Assembly (NCBI RefSeq): GCF_051851475.1
Contig: NZ_JBPUSJ010000004.1
Span: forward strand, 310,001-374,000
Length of the DNA: 64,000 nt
Origin: Carboxylicivirga taeanensis
GTDB taxonomy: Bacteria; Bacteroidota; Bacteroidia; Bacteroidales; Marinilabiliaceae
Direction of reading: 5' to 3'
Shown: in pieces, positions 35,387-44,385 of the stretch
Layout: every line of letters begins with the position of its first letter
Position numbering within the stretch: position 1 is the stretch's first letter
The notes under the pieces: model-generated
What the model saw: the letters and a program-made list of their open reading frames with translations, nothing else
Databases searched by the model: none
What the model was told of the DNA's origin: nothing
Position numbers and translations under genes: made by a program

Positions 35387-36865
35387 TTAAGAGCTTTGTT
35401 CTTTTGGCAGTTTAATGGTAAAAACACAGCCTCCTTCAGGCCGGTTCTTTACATCGATGGTGCCCTTGTGCTGGTGTACTAACAGGGCTGCAAAGCTAAG
35501 CCCCAATCCAAAGCCTTTCACATTGTGCTTGTTATCTGTAGGTATCCTGAAAAACTTATCAAACACCTTGTCAAGGTATTCCTTTTTAATTCCGGGGCCG
35601 TTATCACTTACTTTAATAATGGCGTAACGGGTAGATTCTTTGAGCTCAATTTTTATTTTCACCCCACTGCCGCCATATTTAATGCTGTTGTCAATCAGGT
35701 TTTTAATGATGCCTTCGACATAAACTTGATCAATGTAACTGTAAACAGGCCTGGAGAGTTGCTGATACTCAATATTGCCCTTAATATCGGCCGGAAGTTT
35801 GCGCACCGAATAGATAATGGTGCTGATGAAGGTGTTCAGATCCGTTTTCTCCAGCTTCAGGTGCTGTTTCTCCTTTTCTATAACAGAGTGTTTAAGCACC
35901 CGTTCAGTCAATTGATCCAAGCGGTTCATTTCGCGCGCCATCATATCCAGATAGTCTTCCATGGTTTGGGCATCGGCCTGCATCCCAAATTTGCGCAGTG
36001 CTTCCAGTGCAGCTTTTGCGGTAGCCACCGGTATTTTCAGCTCGTGCGTTATGTTATTGATAAAATCAGAGCGCAGCTGGTTTAATTTCATTTGCTTGAT
36101 ATAGCTGCGGTAGGTAAAAGCAAGGGCAAAACCGGTGAGGCTTAGCAGGATGATAACAAAGAGAATTTGGGGGGTGATTACTTTTAGCAGGTAAGTGAAA
36201 TAGCCCGTGAAACTGGCGGCCGGCTCAAACTCCTTAAGGTCTCTGTTGTACCTTTTTACATATAACTTATCTGGTGTGCTACTGATGTGAGTACTCAGCG
36301 GAATGTAGTTAACCGAAAAAAGCATCTGATGGTGCTTGAGCTGTGCTTCAAACATCTTCACAAACAATGCTTCATTTTGGGCAAAATTTGGGTTTGAATT
36401 TTTATCCATAAAAGGATAGGCATTGGTACGCACATTATGCGAATAGGCAATTCGGCTGATACTGGTGATCATTACCTCAACCGACTCATCAGGCTCAGGG
36501 TAGGGGTATTCACTATTTAAATATTTGGTCAGATAGCTGATATCTTCTTCGTTACTCTCGATAAACTGTTTAATGTCTTTAACCAGTGGCTCATTGTTGA
36601 GCGTTTCTGAATGTATTGTGTGCGTGCTGTTGGAGGCACTGCTTAGCTCCATTACCGGAGCGAGTAGATTGGTATGAATTAATTTCATTACATAATCTCT
36701 TCTGGCAGTATTCCATAGCTGGCGCAATTCATCTTGAAGTGTTTTTTTTTCATTGACAAACTGGGAGTTGAGCCAATAGCCAACAAACAGTGTTAAAACC
36801 AATTGGCTGCTGGCCATTACCAGTATATTTCTAACCTTTTTCTTCTTTAACTCCTTTTCGTACAT
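35387..36865 (-). CDS. Sensor histidine kinase partner of the OmpR-type regulator (RprX-like)
   Basis: A 492-residue kinase with membrane segments at about 13-32 and 230-252 and a periplasmic domain between them. His274 in NITHELKIPVATAKAAL is the phosphorylation site. The ATPase domain shows NLIDNSIKYGGSG, VSDNGPGI, VFDKFFRIPT and GFGLGLSFA. It lies first in the operon with its regulator. The pair is divergent from the outer-membrane beta-barrel gene at 37050, suggesting that gene is a target. Confidence 0.93.
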   Translation of the reverse strand: MYEKELKKKKVRNILVMASSQLVLTLFVGYWLNSQFVNEKKTLQDELRQLWNTARRDYVMKLIHTNLLAPVMELSSASNSTHTIHSETLNNEPLVKDIKQFIESNEEDISYLTKYLNSEYPYPEPDESVEVMITSISRIAYSHNVRTNAYPFMDKNSNPNFAQNEALFVKMFEAQLKHHQMLFSVNYIPLSTHISSTPDKLYVKRYNRDLKEFEPAASFTGYFTYLLKVITPQILFVIILLSLTGFALAFTYRSYIKQMKLNQLRSDFINNITHELKIPVATAKAALEALRKFGMQADAQTMEDYLDMMAREMNRLDQLTERVLKHSVIEKEKQHLKLEKTDLNTFISTIIYSVRKLPADIKGNIEYQQLSRPVYSYIDQVYVEGIIKNLIDNSIKYGGSGVKIKIELKESTRYAIIKVSDNGPGIKKEYLDKVFDKFFRIPTDNKHNVKGFGLGLSFAALLVHQHKGTIDVKNRPEGGCVFTIKLPKEQSS

Positions 36866-36927
36866 AGACCTAATGCTTGGTTATCGAATGGTAAAGATCG
36901 ATTTTTTAATCATCCATCCCACATCCA

Positions 36928-36965
36928 TTAACCTTAATTAACCTTGATTGGGGCAGTGTTAACCT
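36928..36965. promoter_or_regulatory. Phased TTAACCT repeats, candidate response-regulator site
   Basis: TTAACCT occurs at 36928-36934, 36938-36944 and 36959-36965, with start-to-start distances of 10 and 21 bases. Same-face direct repeats are the usual binding pattern for OmpR/PhoB-type regulators. They lie between the divergent kinase gene and the outer-membrane protein gene. Binding is inference. Confidence 0.5.
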
Positions 36966-37049
36966 GATATGAGGCCGGGATGTACTTGTTTTGCATTAGA
37001 GATTTCACAGCGTTGAAACAATCATATACATTATTGATAAATACTTAGA

Positions 37050-39719
37050 ATGAGGCATTTTTTTTTCATAGTTTTTGTAATCTATAATACCTTGTCTGCT
37101 ATGTCGCAAACGAGTGGCATAGCAGGCTTGGTAATAGATGAAAAGGAACAGCTCCCCCTTCCCGGGGCCACTATTTTATTACAGAACCTACAAGATTCGC
37201 TGGTGCAACAAGGTACCATCAGTGCTGTAAACGGGCAATTTACCCTGGACGCAGAAGCCGGACCATATGCGTTGCAGGTTTCTTTTATGGGGTTTAAAGC
37301 CTATAAAGACACCGTTGAGCTAACAGACAGTCGGCTTGACCTGGCAACGATTATTCTGACAGAGAATACTGCCGTGCTGGACGAGATTAATGTGGTAAGT
37401 AACCTGGCACCCACCTTTCAAAGAGGCGATACCACTATGTATAATCCCGAAGCTTTTAAAGTAAGCATGGATGCGACAGCCAATGATTTAATGCTCAAGA
37501 TGCCCGGTTTTTATGAGGCAGATGGCCAGCTGCTGGCGATGGGGGATACCATTAAAGAGGTGCTGATTGATGGCAAACGGTTTTTCGGGACCAATGTGAA
37601 CGAGGCATTGCGCAGTATTCGCCCCGAAATGATTGAGGAAATAGAGGTGTATCAATATAAAAGTGATGAAGCAAAGTACTCAGGTTTTGAAGACGACAAA
37701 GGCGGACAAACCATTAATATTGTTACCCGTCGACAACTTGACAGAATGCTTGTAGGTGAGGTAGCAGCAGGTGTTGGAGCAGATAATCGTTATGTGGGAG
37801 AAGCCTCTGTTAATCGCTATAATGAGAAAAACCGGCTCAATTTGAGTGGCGGCATGAATAATATTAATGTACCACTCAAGGTCAATCAGGGCAGCCCGCA
37901 TCAGACATTATCGGGTAATAAAATGGAACGGAAGAATGTCAATGCTAACTATGGACTGATGGGCGATCAGGAGCTGAATGTGAATTATGCTTTTAAAGAT
38001 AATCAGGCAGAAAATGTATCGGCTAATTCGCGAGAGTATGTATCAGGAGCCACTGCTGGTCAGGCAAACAGCAGCAAAAGTGAGTCAGAAAACAGTTCGC
38101 TCGATCACCAGGTAAGAATTAACTGGACCAACCAAACGAGTGAAAAGTATCAGCTAACAGCTTCGGCCGACCTGGGCAGTTCACTGCGCGAGAATCGTGG
38201 TGTTACCAGTTCTAGCACATCCATGAATGGTCAGTTGTTGAATACCAGTGAGCGTTTAAATACTAATAGCAATGAGACAAACCGCTTAGGAACTCAGCTT
38301 AATTTTATTCGTCGTTTAAATGATGAAGGAAGCGCCATTTCGGCAAATGTAAATATTGGATTTACACAAAATGAAGGTACAGGTTCCTTATTGGCAGAAA
38401 CCAAAAACAGCAGTAATGAGCTGGTACAGGCAGTTAATCAGGTATCAGATAATGAAAAAACAAATACCTCGTTCCGCTATGGACTGAGCTACAACCAGGC
38501 TTTAAGTTCGAAGAGCAATCTTAACTTTGGCTATGCCTATCGCCATAGAAATGGGAAAGCGTTGAAGGAGAGTTATGATTTTGATGAGGTAACAGGGGAG
38601 TATGCTCAACTTGATTCTCTAACATCCAGTGATTTTAATAATGCATCTACCGTTCACGAAGGTCGTGTTGCGTTTAAAACAGGCGATAAAAAGGCTAACT
38701 TATATGTTGGGTTCAATGTATCACAAACCCTATTGGAAAGCGAGGAAGTATTTCCAAAAGCGGAACAATTGAAAGAGCGCTTTGTGTTTTTTGAACCGCA
38801 GGTAAAATATGCCTTTCAAACCAGTAAAAAAGTGAGTTTTCAGGCGAGTTATGGCATGTCTAGCCGTAATCCATCACTCCGAAACTTGCAGTCCATTGTT
38901 GATAATAGCGATCCTTTGTACATTTCTACCGGTAACCCTAATCTAAAGTCATCTAATACGCACCAGGCCAGATTCTCTGTTAAGAAATCGCTGGTTGAAA
39001 AAGGCGTGTTTATGTCTCTTAACTTCAGAGCCAGCCTCACCAATAATATGGTGGCGCAAAATCGCGTAGTGGCACAAAGCGACACCATTATTTTTGACAA
39101 GTATCTCTTACCTGCCGGTGGTCAGTTTAGCGCGCCCGTTAATTTAGATGGCAATTACCGGCTGGGATTGTTTGGCACGATTGGATTGCCGGTTAATAAA
39201 ATTAAGTCGAAGCTGAATATGAGAACTAACATTGGTTATACTCAAACGCCAAATATCATTAATAATGTTAAGAGCTATTCGAAACGCTTTAATGTGGGTC
39301 AGGGCGTTACGCTTAGCTCCAATATTAGTGAGAAGATTGACTTTACCGTAACAAGCTACAGTAGTTATTCGTTTGTTGATAGCAAGAGTGGTAAAGCCTC
39401 TCAGTCCAACTACTTTGCGCAGAAAAGTGGTATTAATCTCTACTATAATTTCTATAAAAAGTTTATCCTGAAGACCAATACCGGGCATACGTATACCGGG
39501 GCTTCTGGCAGTTTGTCGAGTAATAGCCGTCTTTACCTGAATTGCTCCCTGAGTTCGAAATTATTTAAGAGCAACCGTGGTGAAATTAGCTTGTCGGCCT
39601 ATGACCTGGCCAATAGGGAAGATGAAATGGTACGTTATGTCGATGATTTTTCCGTGTCGGAACAGTATCAACCCACCTTAAACCAATTTGTAATGCTCAG
39701 TTTTGCCTACAGAATTTAA
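37050..39719 (+). CDS. Outer-membrane beta-barrel protein with carboxypeptidase-regulatory-like domain (TonB-receptor-like)
   Basis: An 889-residue outer-membrane protein. A signal peptide (1 to about 19, ending AMS) precedes a carboxypeptidase-regulatory-like domain (about 22-108: IAGLVIDEKEQLPLPGATI, FMGFKAYKDTVEL), a plug-like region with VLIDGKRFFGTNVNEALRSI and GGQTINIVTRRQ, and a long barrel rich in alternating Asn/Ser/aromatic strands ending FVMLSFAYRI. No TonB box is obvious. The substrate is unknown. It is transcribed away from the two-component pair and ends 97 bases before a terminator. Confidence 0.88.
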   Translation: MRHFFFIVFVIYNTLSAMSQTSGIAGLVIDEKEQLPLPGATILLQNLQDSLVQQGTISAVNGQFTLDAEAGPYALQVSFMGFKAYKDTVELTDSRLDLATIILTENTAVLDEINVVSNLAPTFQRGDTTMYNPEAFKVSMDATANDLMLKMPGFYEADGQLLAMGDTIKEVLIDGKRFFGTNVNEALRSIRPEMIEEIEVYQYKSDEAKYSGFEDDKGGQTINIVTRRQLDRMLVGEVAAGVGADNRYVGEASVNRYNEKNRLNLSGGMNNINVPLKVNQGSPHQTLSGNKMERKNVNANYGLMGDQELNVNYAFKDNQAENVSANSREYVSGATAGQANSSKSESENSSLDHQVRINWTNQTSEKYQLTASADLGSSLRENRGVTSSSTSMNGQLLNTSERLNTNSNETNRLGTQLNFIRRLNDEGSAISANVNIGFTQNEGTGSLLAETKNSSNELVQAVNQVSDNEKTNTSFRYGLSYNQALSSKSNLNFGYAYRHRNGKALKESYDFDEVTGEYAQLDSLTSSDFNNASTVHEGRVAFKTGDKKANLYVGFNVSQTLLESEEVFPKAEQLKERFVFFEPQVKYAFQTSKKVSFQASYGMSSRNPSLRNLQSIVDNSDPLYISTGNPNLKSSNTHQARFSVKKSLVEKGVFMSLNFRASLTNNMVAQNRVVAQSDTIIFDKYLLPAGGQFSAPVNLDGNYRLGLFGTIGLPVNKIKSKLNMRTNIGYTQTPNIINNVKSYSKRFNVGQGVTLSSNISEKIDFTVTSYSSYSFVDSKSGKASQSNYFAQKSGINLYYNFYKKFILKTNTGHTYTGASGSLSSNSRLYLNCSLSSKLFKSNRGEISLSAYDLANREDEMVRYVDDFSVSEQYQPTLNQFVMLSFAYRI

Positions 39720-39724
39720 AACGA

Positions 39725-39755
39725 GAGTTGCTAATTAGCTATCCGTTAGCAACTC
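39725..39755. promoter_or_regulatory. Perfect inverted repeat downstream of the barrel gene
   Basis: GAGTTGCTAA and TTAGCAACTC form a 10-bp stem with an 11-base loop, five bases after the stop. No T-run follows, so it may protect the 3' end of the message instead of terminating it. Confidence 0.4.
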
Positions 39756-39815
39756 ACCAACCTATATTCCATAATTAGCAGGAGCTATTGCTTTTACCAG
39801 TTGCATAAGCTCTTC

Positions 39816-39847
39816 AAAAGCACTGATTTAATTGTCGGTGCTTTTTT
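39816..39847 (+). terminator. Terminator after the outer-membrane barrel gene
   Basis: AAAAGCAC (39816-39823) pairs with GTGCTTTT (39838-39845) and runs into a T-tract. From here to 40225 I see no supportable gene; the sequence is AT-rich and without strong structure. Confidence 0.6.
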
Positions 39848-40231
39848 GATTCGGTACAGCCACCACTTGGGTGCGTGCCGTTTGGCAGCGATAAAATTGT
39901 TGCTGTCTATTGAACTTTAAAAATTACTACCGTAAATTACTTTTCGTTTTTTACTAATTGCTGTCGGGAAACAGTACTTAGTTAGCTTAAACATCAAATA
40001 ACAAATCGGGATACAGTATTAATCAGGCTGCAGCGCTGGGCAGTAACCTGGTTAAAACGCTCTTTGACATACTGTAATCCCCCTTCTTAAGCATCTATTT
40101 CTTGTGATTACCGGGCTAAATAAGCGCTTTAAAATCAAAGGATATTTAACCATGTAATGAACCCACCTAACAATATTGTTGATTGATGTTATTGGCTTGT
40201 TGCGTTTGTTAACCATTGTATTTAATCCTTC

Positions 40232-40576
40232 TCGCAGCTTGTTGAGTTCCATGATCGGTTTATAAGATTAGCCTTGCAGACTGTTGAGTTCACTGATGGG
40301 TTTGAGATATTGGTCATGCAGCTTGTTGAGTTCACTGATCGGTTTGTGAGATTAATCTCGCAGCTTGTTGAGTTCCATGATCGGTTTATAAGATCGGCCT
40401 CACAAGTTGTTGAGTTCCATGACCGGTTTGTGATATTGGTCTCGCAGTTTGTTGAGTTCACTGATCGGTTTATAAGATTGCCCTCGCGGCTTGTTGAGTT
40501 CCATGATCAGTTTCTGATATTGGTCTCGCAGCCTGTTGGGTTCGATCAACGAACCCTAAAATTGTACCCGCACCTC
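40232..40576. repeat. Tandem 42-bp repeat array, about 7.5 copies
   Basis: The unit begins GTTGAGTTC at 40241, 40283, 40325, 40367, 40409, 40451 and 40493, with a degenerate eighth copy at 40535: exactly 42 bases apart each time. Variable bases in the seven good copies fall at 6, 9 and 5 sites for the three codon positions, so no frame shows third-position bias. Long frames are open on both strands only because 42 is a multiple of three. There are no spacers, so it is not a CRISPR. The array ends about 100 bases upstream of the DUF6261-like gene. Confidence 0.9.
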
Positions 40577-40677
40577 AAGCTGGTTCTTTACCACAATTAA
40601 TGGCTCATGGCTGTCTGCCTATTGAGTACTATTACCAAATTACTATTCTAATTACAAACATTTTAAACCATAAAATT

Positions 40678-41397
40678 ATGCATAAAATTGCCTTTTACTT
40701 GTTTTCCCACAAGGCCTTATACACTTTTGCCAAGGAAACTATAACGATTATTAAATCAGCAGGGATGGATTTAACCGTTCTATCTGGTTTCATCATTAAA
40801 GCTGAAGCCTGCTTTAGCGATTTTGATAAAGCTTTAACGTGTCATGATGTCAATCCGTTTACCATCAAAATTAATGAAGCCGACAGCGAGCGCGATCAGC
40901 GTTTCCTGGGGTTTAAAAATTATGTTGAGGCCTGTAGTTATCGAAAGAAAAAAAGCTGGCAGGAGGCTGCTGCTTCAATAAAATTGGTGATAGATCGATA
41001 TGGTGGTGATATTTATCGCATGTCGCTTCCCGAGGAGTCGGCAGCCTTAACAAATATGATTACGGATTTGCGGCAAGAGCCCCATGCAAAAGCTTGTAAT
41101 ACCATTGAAGCTACCGTCTGGCTGGATGAGCTGGAAGCTGATCAAAACCAATTTGAAAATCTGGTAAAGCAACGGAATAACCAGGATACAAGCGATAGTA
41201 AGACGCTTTTAGAAACACGAAAACCGTTAATTACAACGCTTAGGAACTTATTTAAGATGATTGAACTGCAACAGCAGGTAGAGGCATCTGATGCCTTAAA
41301 TGCCCTTGTGAATCATTTGAATAACCTGATAACTTCGAGTATGGCCAGTGCCCGTATATCAAAAACACTGAGTGAACGGGCTAATGTAGAGAGCTAA
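40678..41397 (+). CDS. DUF6261-like protein of unknown function
   Basis: A 239-residue, largely helical soluble protein without signal or membrane segment. The pattern IKINEADSERDQRFLGFKNYVEA, then SIKLVIDRYGGD and SLPEESAALTNMITDL, and FENLVKQRNNQ is like that of DUF6261 proteins of Bacteroidota as I remember them. ATG 40678 is chosen: it starts the conserved helix and has an A-rich upstream, whereas the longer frame from 40600 adds unrelated residues. It directly follows the 42-bp repeat array, which could contain or influence its promoter. Function unknown. Confidence 0.7.
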   Translation: MHKIAFYLFSHKALYTFAKETITIIKSAGMDLTVLSGFIIKAEACFSDFDKALTCHDVNPFTIKINEADSERDQRFLGFKNYVEACSYRKKKSWQEAAASIKLVIDRYGGDIYRMSLPEESAALTNMITDLRQEPHAKACNTIEATVWLDELEADQNQFENLVKQRNNQDTSDSKTLLETRKPLITTLRNLFKMIELQQQVEASDALNALVNHLNNLITSSMASARISKTLSERANVES

Positions 41398-41587
41398 AAT
41401 TGGAGAGGAGAAGGGGGATGACAGTTGTCGATTATCGGCGTTGAGTAGGCGCCGGTCAAGGTGAGTTATACGATTCCCATAAATTATGAATTGAATTAGG
41501 GTTTGTGAATCAATATAATGCAAAGTTGAGCTTCTTCTCAAATCGAAATTAATTAGCTTCTATAAAGTTCAGAACTACTGATTAAAA

Positions 41588-41625
41588 ACAAAAAAAATCA
41601 CCTTCCGCTGGGTGATTTTTTTTGT
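41588..41625 (-). terminator. Terminator of tmRNA
   Basis: On the minus strand ATCACC pairs with GGTGAT around CAGCGGAA and is followed by a run of eight T. It begins a few bases beyond the CCA end of tmRNA. Confidence 0.8.
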
Positions 41626-41627
41626 TT

Positions 41628-42029
41628 TGGTGGAGCTGCGGGGGATCGAACCCCGGTCCAGACAAGGAAGCCATGTGCTTTCTTCATGCTTAGCTTTGAC
41701 TTGATTTTCGAATAACAGCTGGATCAAAGCCACCGACTGTTACCTTATCCTCTTAATTTTTGGAAAATCGCCGAGGCTTCAATTTTCCTAGTTCCGATTT
41801 ACCAGCATCTCCAGGTCGGGCCGCCTCAGAACGTTAGCACCCGGGAGATGTCTTGTTTCAGCATCTAATGCCGAAATTGGGCTTATCTACTATACTTCGA
41901 TTAAGCAGCAAGAGCGTAATTATTTTCGCCAATTAAAAAAAGTTGAGACCCAGGATTAACGAGCCGGTACCACAATGCTCGACATGCTTACACACCACTT
42001 TGCCAAGCTGTCAAATCCACGTCAGCCCC
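41628..42029 (-). ncRNA. ssrA: tmRNA (ssrA)
   Basis: The 5' end (minus strand) reads GGGGCTGACGTGGATTTGAC and pairs with CAGCTCC before CCA at the 3' end to form the acceptor stem. The 3' part has the T-loop GGTTCGATCC. The tag frame, near 41905-41935, encodes GENNYALAA followed by TAA, the usual Bacteroidota ending. The RNA rescues stalled ribosomes and tags the incomplete protein for proteolysis. Length is about 402 bases, normal for the group. Confidence 0.95.
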
Positions 42030-42045
42030 TTAATGCAGTGCATGA

Positions 42046-42053
42046 CAAAAGTA
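42046..42053 (-). promoter_or_regulatory. -7 box for tmRNA
   Basis: The minus strand reads TACTTTTG, matching TAnnTTTG, 17 bases before the mature 5' end of tmRNA. A -33 element is not clear. Confidence 0.45.
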
Positions 42054-42144
42054 GTAAATATTTTTGCTCTATCCCACTAATCATTTCAAATGCCTTCACC
42101 TTTTTTTGACTTTTGAAGAAAGCGAGGTTAAACACCATAAAAAA

Positions 42145-42164
42145 GCCGAACAGTTATGTTCGGC
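42145..42164 (-). terminator. Terminator after the E-x-W-M repeat protein
   Basis: GCCGAAC and GTTCGGC form a perfect stem around AGTTAT; on the minus strand the stem is followed by TTTTTTAT. It is 23 bases past the stop codon at 42188. Confidence 0.75.
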
Positions 42165-42187
42165 CCGCTGATGGAACGTAGTAAAGC

Positions 42188-42829
42188 TTATTTATCTGTA
42201 TTTGTCCAATCTGATAAATCTAACATCCAGCTTTCGATAGTTAGTGGTTGCTCAGCATAGCTGGCGTTGTCAAAAACGACTGCCCAGCTTGATAAGTCTA
42301 GCATCCACGCTTCAATATATAGCTGTTCATCGTCGAAAGTATTAGAAGCGTAAGGTCCTGTTTCACTAAACACGGCCCAGTCATTTGTATTCAGCATCCA
42401 GCTCTCAATAGTTAAGGCTTCCTCTTCAAATGCGTTGTTAACTGAAATTGCGTTCCAGCTATTCAGGTCGGTCATCCAATCCTCAACCTCAATAGGTGAT
42501 TCTGTGTAAGTTGAAGGTATGGTTGATGCTTTAGCGGTGCTAACGGCAGGATAAGGTTGTGTCATCCATGGTTCAACTACTAAAGGTGCTTCTGTATCGC
42601 TCATCAGCTCTTTCAAATTCACTGCATAAGTTTCAGTTATTGATGCTGCCGAAGCTGGTTTACTCAACCTGGAATTAGTGATGAAGGATAGCTCGTTTGA
42701 AAATTTAACTTTCTCTTCTTGTTGGTACAAGGAGAAGAAAATACTCAAAGTAAAAATACTGGCTGCAATACCAAAAAACAGATAGTTAATTACTGAGTGT
42801 CGGTGGTTATTATTAACTGTAGTTTTCAT
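42188..42829 (-). CDS. Membrane-anchored protein with five E-x-W-M motifs, unknown function
   Basis: A 213-residue protein. A short basic N-terminus leads into one membrane segment (about residues 15-35, YLFFGIAASIFTLSIFFSLY). The rest is acidic and holds five copies of a motif like (L/I)xxExWM: VVEPWM, EVEDWM, TIESWM, YIEAWM and TIESWM, the last four followed by a second Trp. The motif Trp residues are spaced 30, 26, 31 and 26. ATG 42829 has a GGAGG eight to ten bases upstream; the ATGs at 42847 and 42844 precede it. I do not recognise a named family. Confidence 0.75.
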   Translation of the reverse strand: MKTTVNNNHRHSVINYLFFGIAASIFTLSIFFSLYQQEEKVKFSNELSFITNSRLSKPASAASITETYAVNLKELMSDTEAPLVVEPWMTQPYPAVSTAKASTIPSTYTESPIEVEDWMTDLNSWNAISVNNAFEEEALTIESWMLNTNDWAVFSETGPYASNTFDDEQLYIEAWMLDLSSWAVVFDNASYAEQPLTIESWMLDLSDWTNTDK

Positions 42830-42988
42830 CTTTTTATCCTCCATCATTGGTTACGGTAAAGAATAAACAGATTTTGTGCCACTATTACTAATTTACTGAT
42901 TGATAATATACTAAGAGTTGAAGATTGAATTAATCGGGGTGCTTTGTGAACGCTATCGCAACAACGGGTTGTTCGATAATGAACAAGT

Positions 42989-43020
42989 AAAAAGCCCTGC
43001 CAATGATGACAGAGCTTTTA
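42989..43020 (-). terminator. Terminator after mdh
   Basis: On the minus strand AGCTCTGTC pairs with GGCAGGGCT (two G-T pairs) and is followed by TTTTT. It lies 27 bases past the mdh stop codon. Confidence 0.6.
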
Positions 43021-43046
43021 TGTATATTATTAAGAATCCTCTTTTC

Positions 43047-43976
43047 TTAAGCATTTTTTTCCAAAACGCTCATTACTTCAAGTACATGCTTGCGACTAGT
43101 CTCTAGTAATTCTTTTTCCTCAGCGTTTAAGTCCAGTTCGATCACTTTCTCAACACCATTTTTGCCCAAGATTACAGGTACTCCCAGGTAACAGTCGTTA
43201 ATGCCATATTCGCCTTCTAGTTTAATACAAACTGGGAATACGCGCTTCTGGTCTTTAACAATGGCTTCTACCATTTGAGCTGCCGCCGAACCTGGTGCAT
43301 ACCAAGCCGATGTGCCCATCAGTTTTACCAATTCGCCACCACCAAACTTAGTACGTTCAATAATGGCATCTAATTTATCCTTATCGATTAATTCAGTTAC
43401 AGGAATACCACCAACTGTTGTGTAGCGGGGTAGTGGTACCATTGTATCTCCATGACCACCCATCAATACCGCCTGGATATCTTTTGGCGACACATTTAAT
43501 TCTTCAGCAAGGAAAGCACGGTAACGGGCTGTATCCAAAATACCTGCCATACCCATCACTTTAGTCCGAGGGAATTTAGACGTTAGGTGTGCCTGATAGG
43601 TCATCACGTCTAATGGGTTCGATACGATGATGATAACAGCCTCTGGAGAGTGTTTAACAACGTTTTCTGTTACAGATTTTACAATTCCGGCATTGGTTGA
43701 GATAAGATCATCACGAGTCATTCCGGGTTTGCGTGGCAAGCCTGAAGTAATAACAACCACGTCTGAACCAGCTGTTTTTTCGTAATCGTTTGTCGAACCA
43801 ATTGTTCTGGTATCATATAAGTTAATCGGAGCTTTTTGCCAGATATCCAGTGCTTTTCCTTCAGCAACACCTTCTTTAATATCAACAAGAACCACTTCAT
43901 TTGCAATTTCTCTGTAAGCGAGAACATCGGCACAGGTTGCACCAACATTACCTGCTCCAACTACTGTTACTTTCAT
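43047..43976 (-). CDS. mdh: Malate dehydrogenase (LDH-like type)
   Basis: A 309-residue NAD-dependent enzyme interconverting malate and oxaloacetate. The Rossmann start is VTVVGAGNVGATCADVLA; Asp in LVDI sets NAD specificity. LPRKPGMTRDDL carries the arginine of malate (not lactate) enzymes and the mobile loop. SNPLDVMT and the catalytic His in MGGHGDTMVPL are present. It is monocistronic between a -7 box near 44088 and a terminator. Confidence 0.96.
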   Translation of the reverse strand: MKVTVVGAGNVGATCADVLAYREIANEVVLVDIKEGVAEGKALDIWQKAPINLYDTRTIGSTNDYEKTAGSDVVVITSGLPRKPGMTRDDLISTNAGIVKSVTENVVKHSPEAVIIIVSNPLDVMTYQAHLTSKFPRTKVMGMAGILDTARYRAFLAEELNVSPKDIQAVLMGGHGDTMVPLPRYTTVGGIPVTELIDKDKLDAIIERTKFGGGELVKLMGTSAWYAPGSAAAQMVEAIVKDQKRVFPVCIKLEGEYGINDCYLGVPVILGKNGVEKVIELDLNAEEKELLETSRKHVLEVMSVLEKNA

Positions 43977-44087
43977 AATAATCGGTATTAATTAGTTTCT
44001 ATATAATGTTCTTTAATCTTTACTCCGTAATGAACCGAATTATTGTTTAACAATTATGGTTAAAACGGTGTAATTTCTTTACTAACG

Positions 44088-44095
44088 CAAATATA
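44088..44095 (-). promoter_or_regulatory. -7 box for mdh
   Basis: The minus strand reads TATATTTG, matching TAnnTTTG, about 110 bases upstream of the mdh start. No -33 box is obvious. The rest of 43977-44385 is AT-rich; a second TAnnTTTG match (TAGTTTTG, 44331-44338, + strand) could serve folP. Confidence 0.4.
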
Positions 44096-44385
44096 AAACT
44101 TTATTTACACGCGCCTTGAAAAAATGGCGCTTTAACGTTTGTTAGTAATTGAAGAGAATAATGTAAGTAGTTAATATATAAGATTATGTAACTTGTTTTA
44201 TTTAATGAAAAATTTCTCTATTAATGTATATTTGTTCTAAGTGTTAATTGTTATTACAGGTTGTGGTTTCACAAATTACCGCCATTTCAACTGTTTTTTT
44301 TCAAGTAGATAAAGAGCCAATAATTTGTTATAGTTTTGTAAGATTATTAACAATTTATACCCTTGCATGTTTAAATCATTAAAAA

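Noticed and set aside
35525..36085. 186-codon + strand frame inside the sensor kinase gene
   Set aside because: Antisense shadow; no start context and no recognisable domain.
40052..40252. 66-codon minus-strand ORF starting MELNKLREGL
   Set aside because: Begins in the repeat unit, and the remainder has no recognisable features; kept only as an argument for a possible decayed gene.
40232..40576. Repeat array as a CRISPR
   Set aside because: Units abut directly with no unique spacers and no cas genes are present.
40222..40600. Open frames on both strands across the 42-bp repeats (about 79 and 108 codons)
   Set aside because: They lack an ATG start, exist because the repeat length is a multiple of three, and the variation among copies shows no codon-position bias.
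41628..41690. tRNA-like 3' end with CCA
   Set aside because: It is the tRNA-like part of tmRNA, not a separate tRNA gene.
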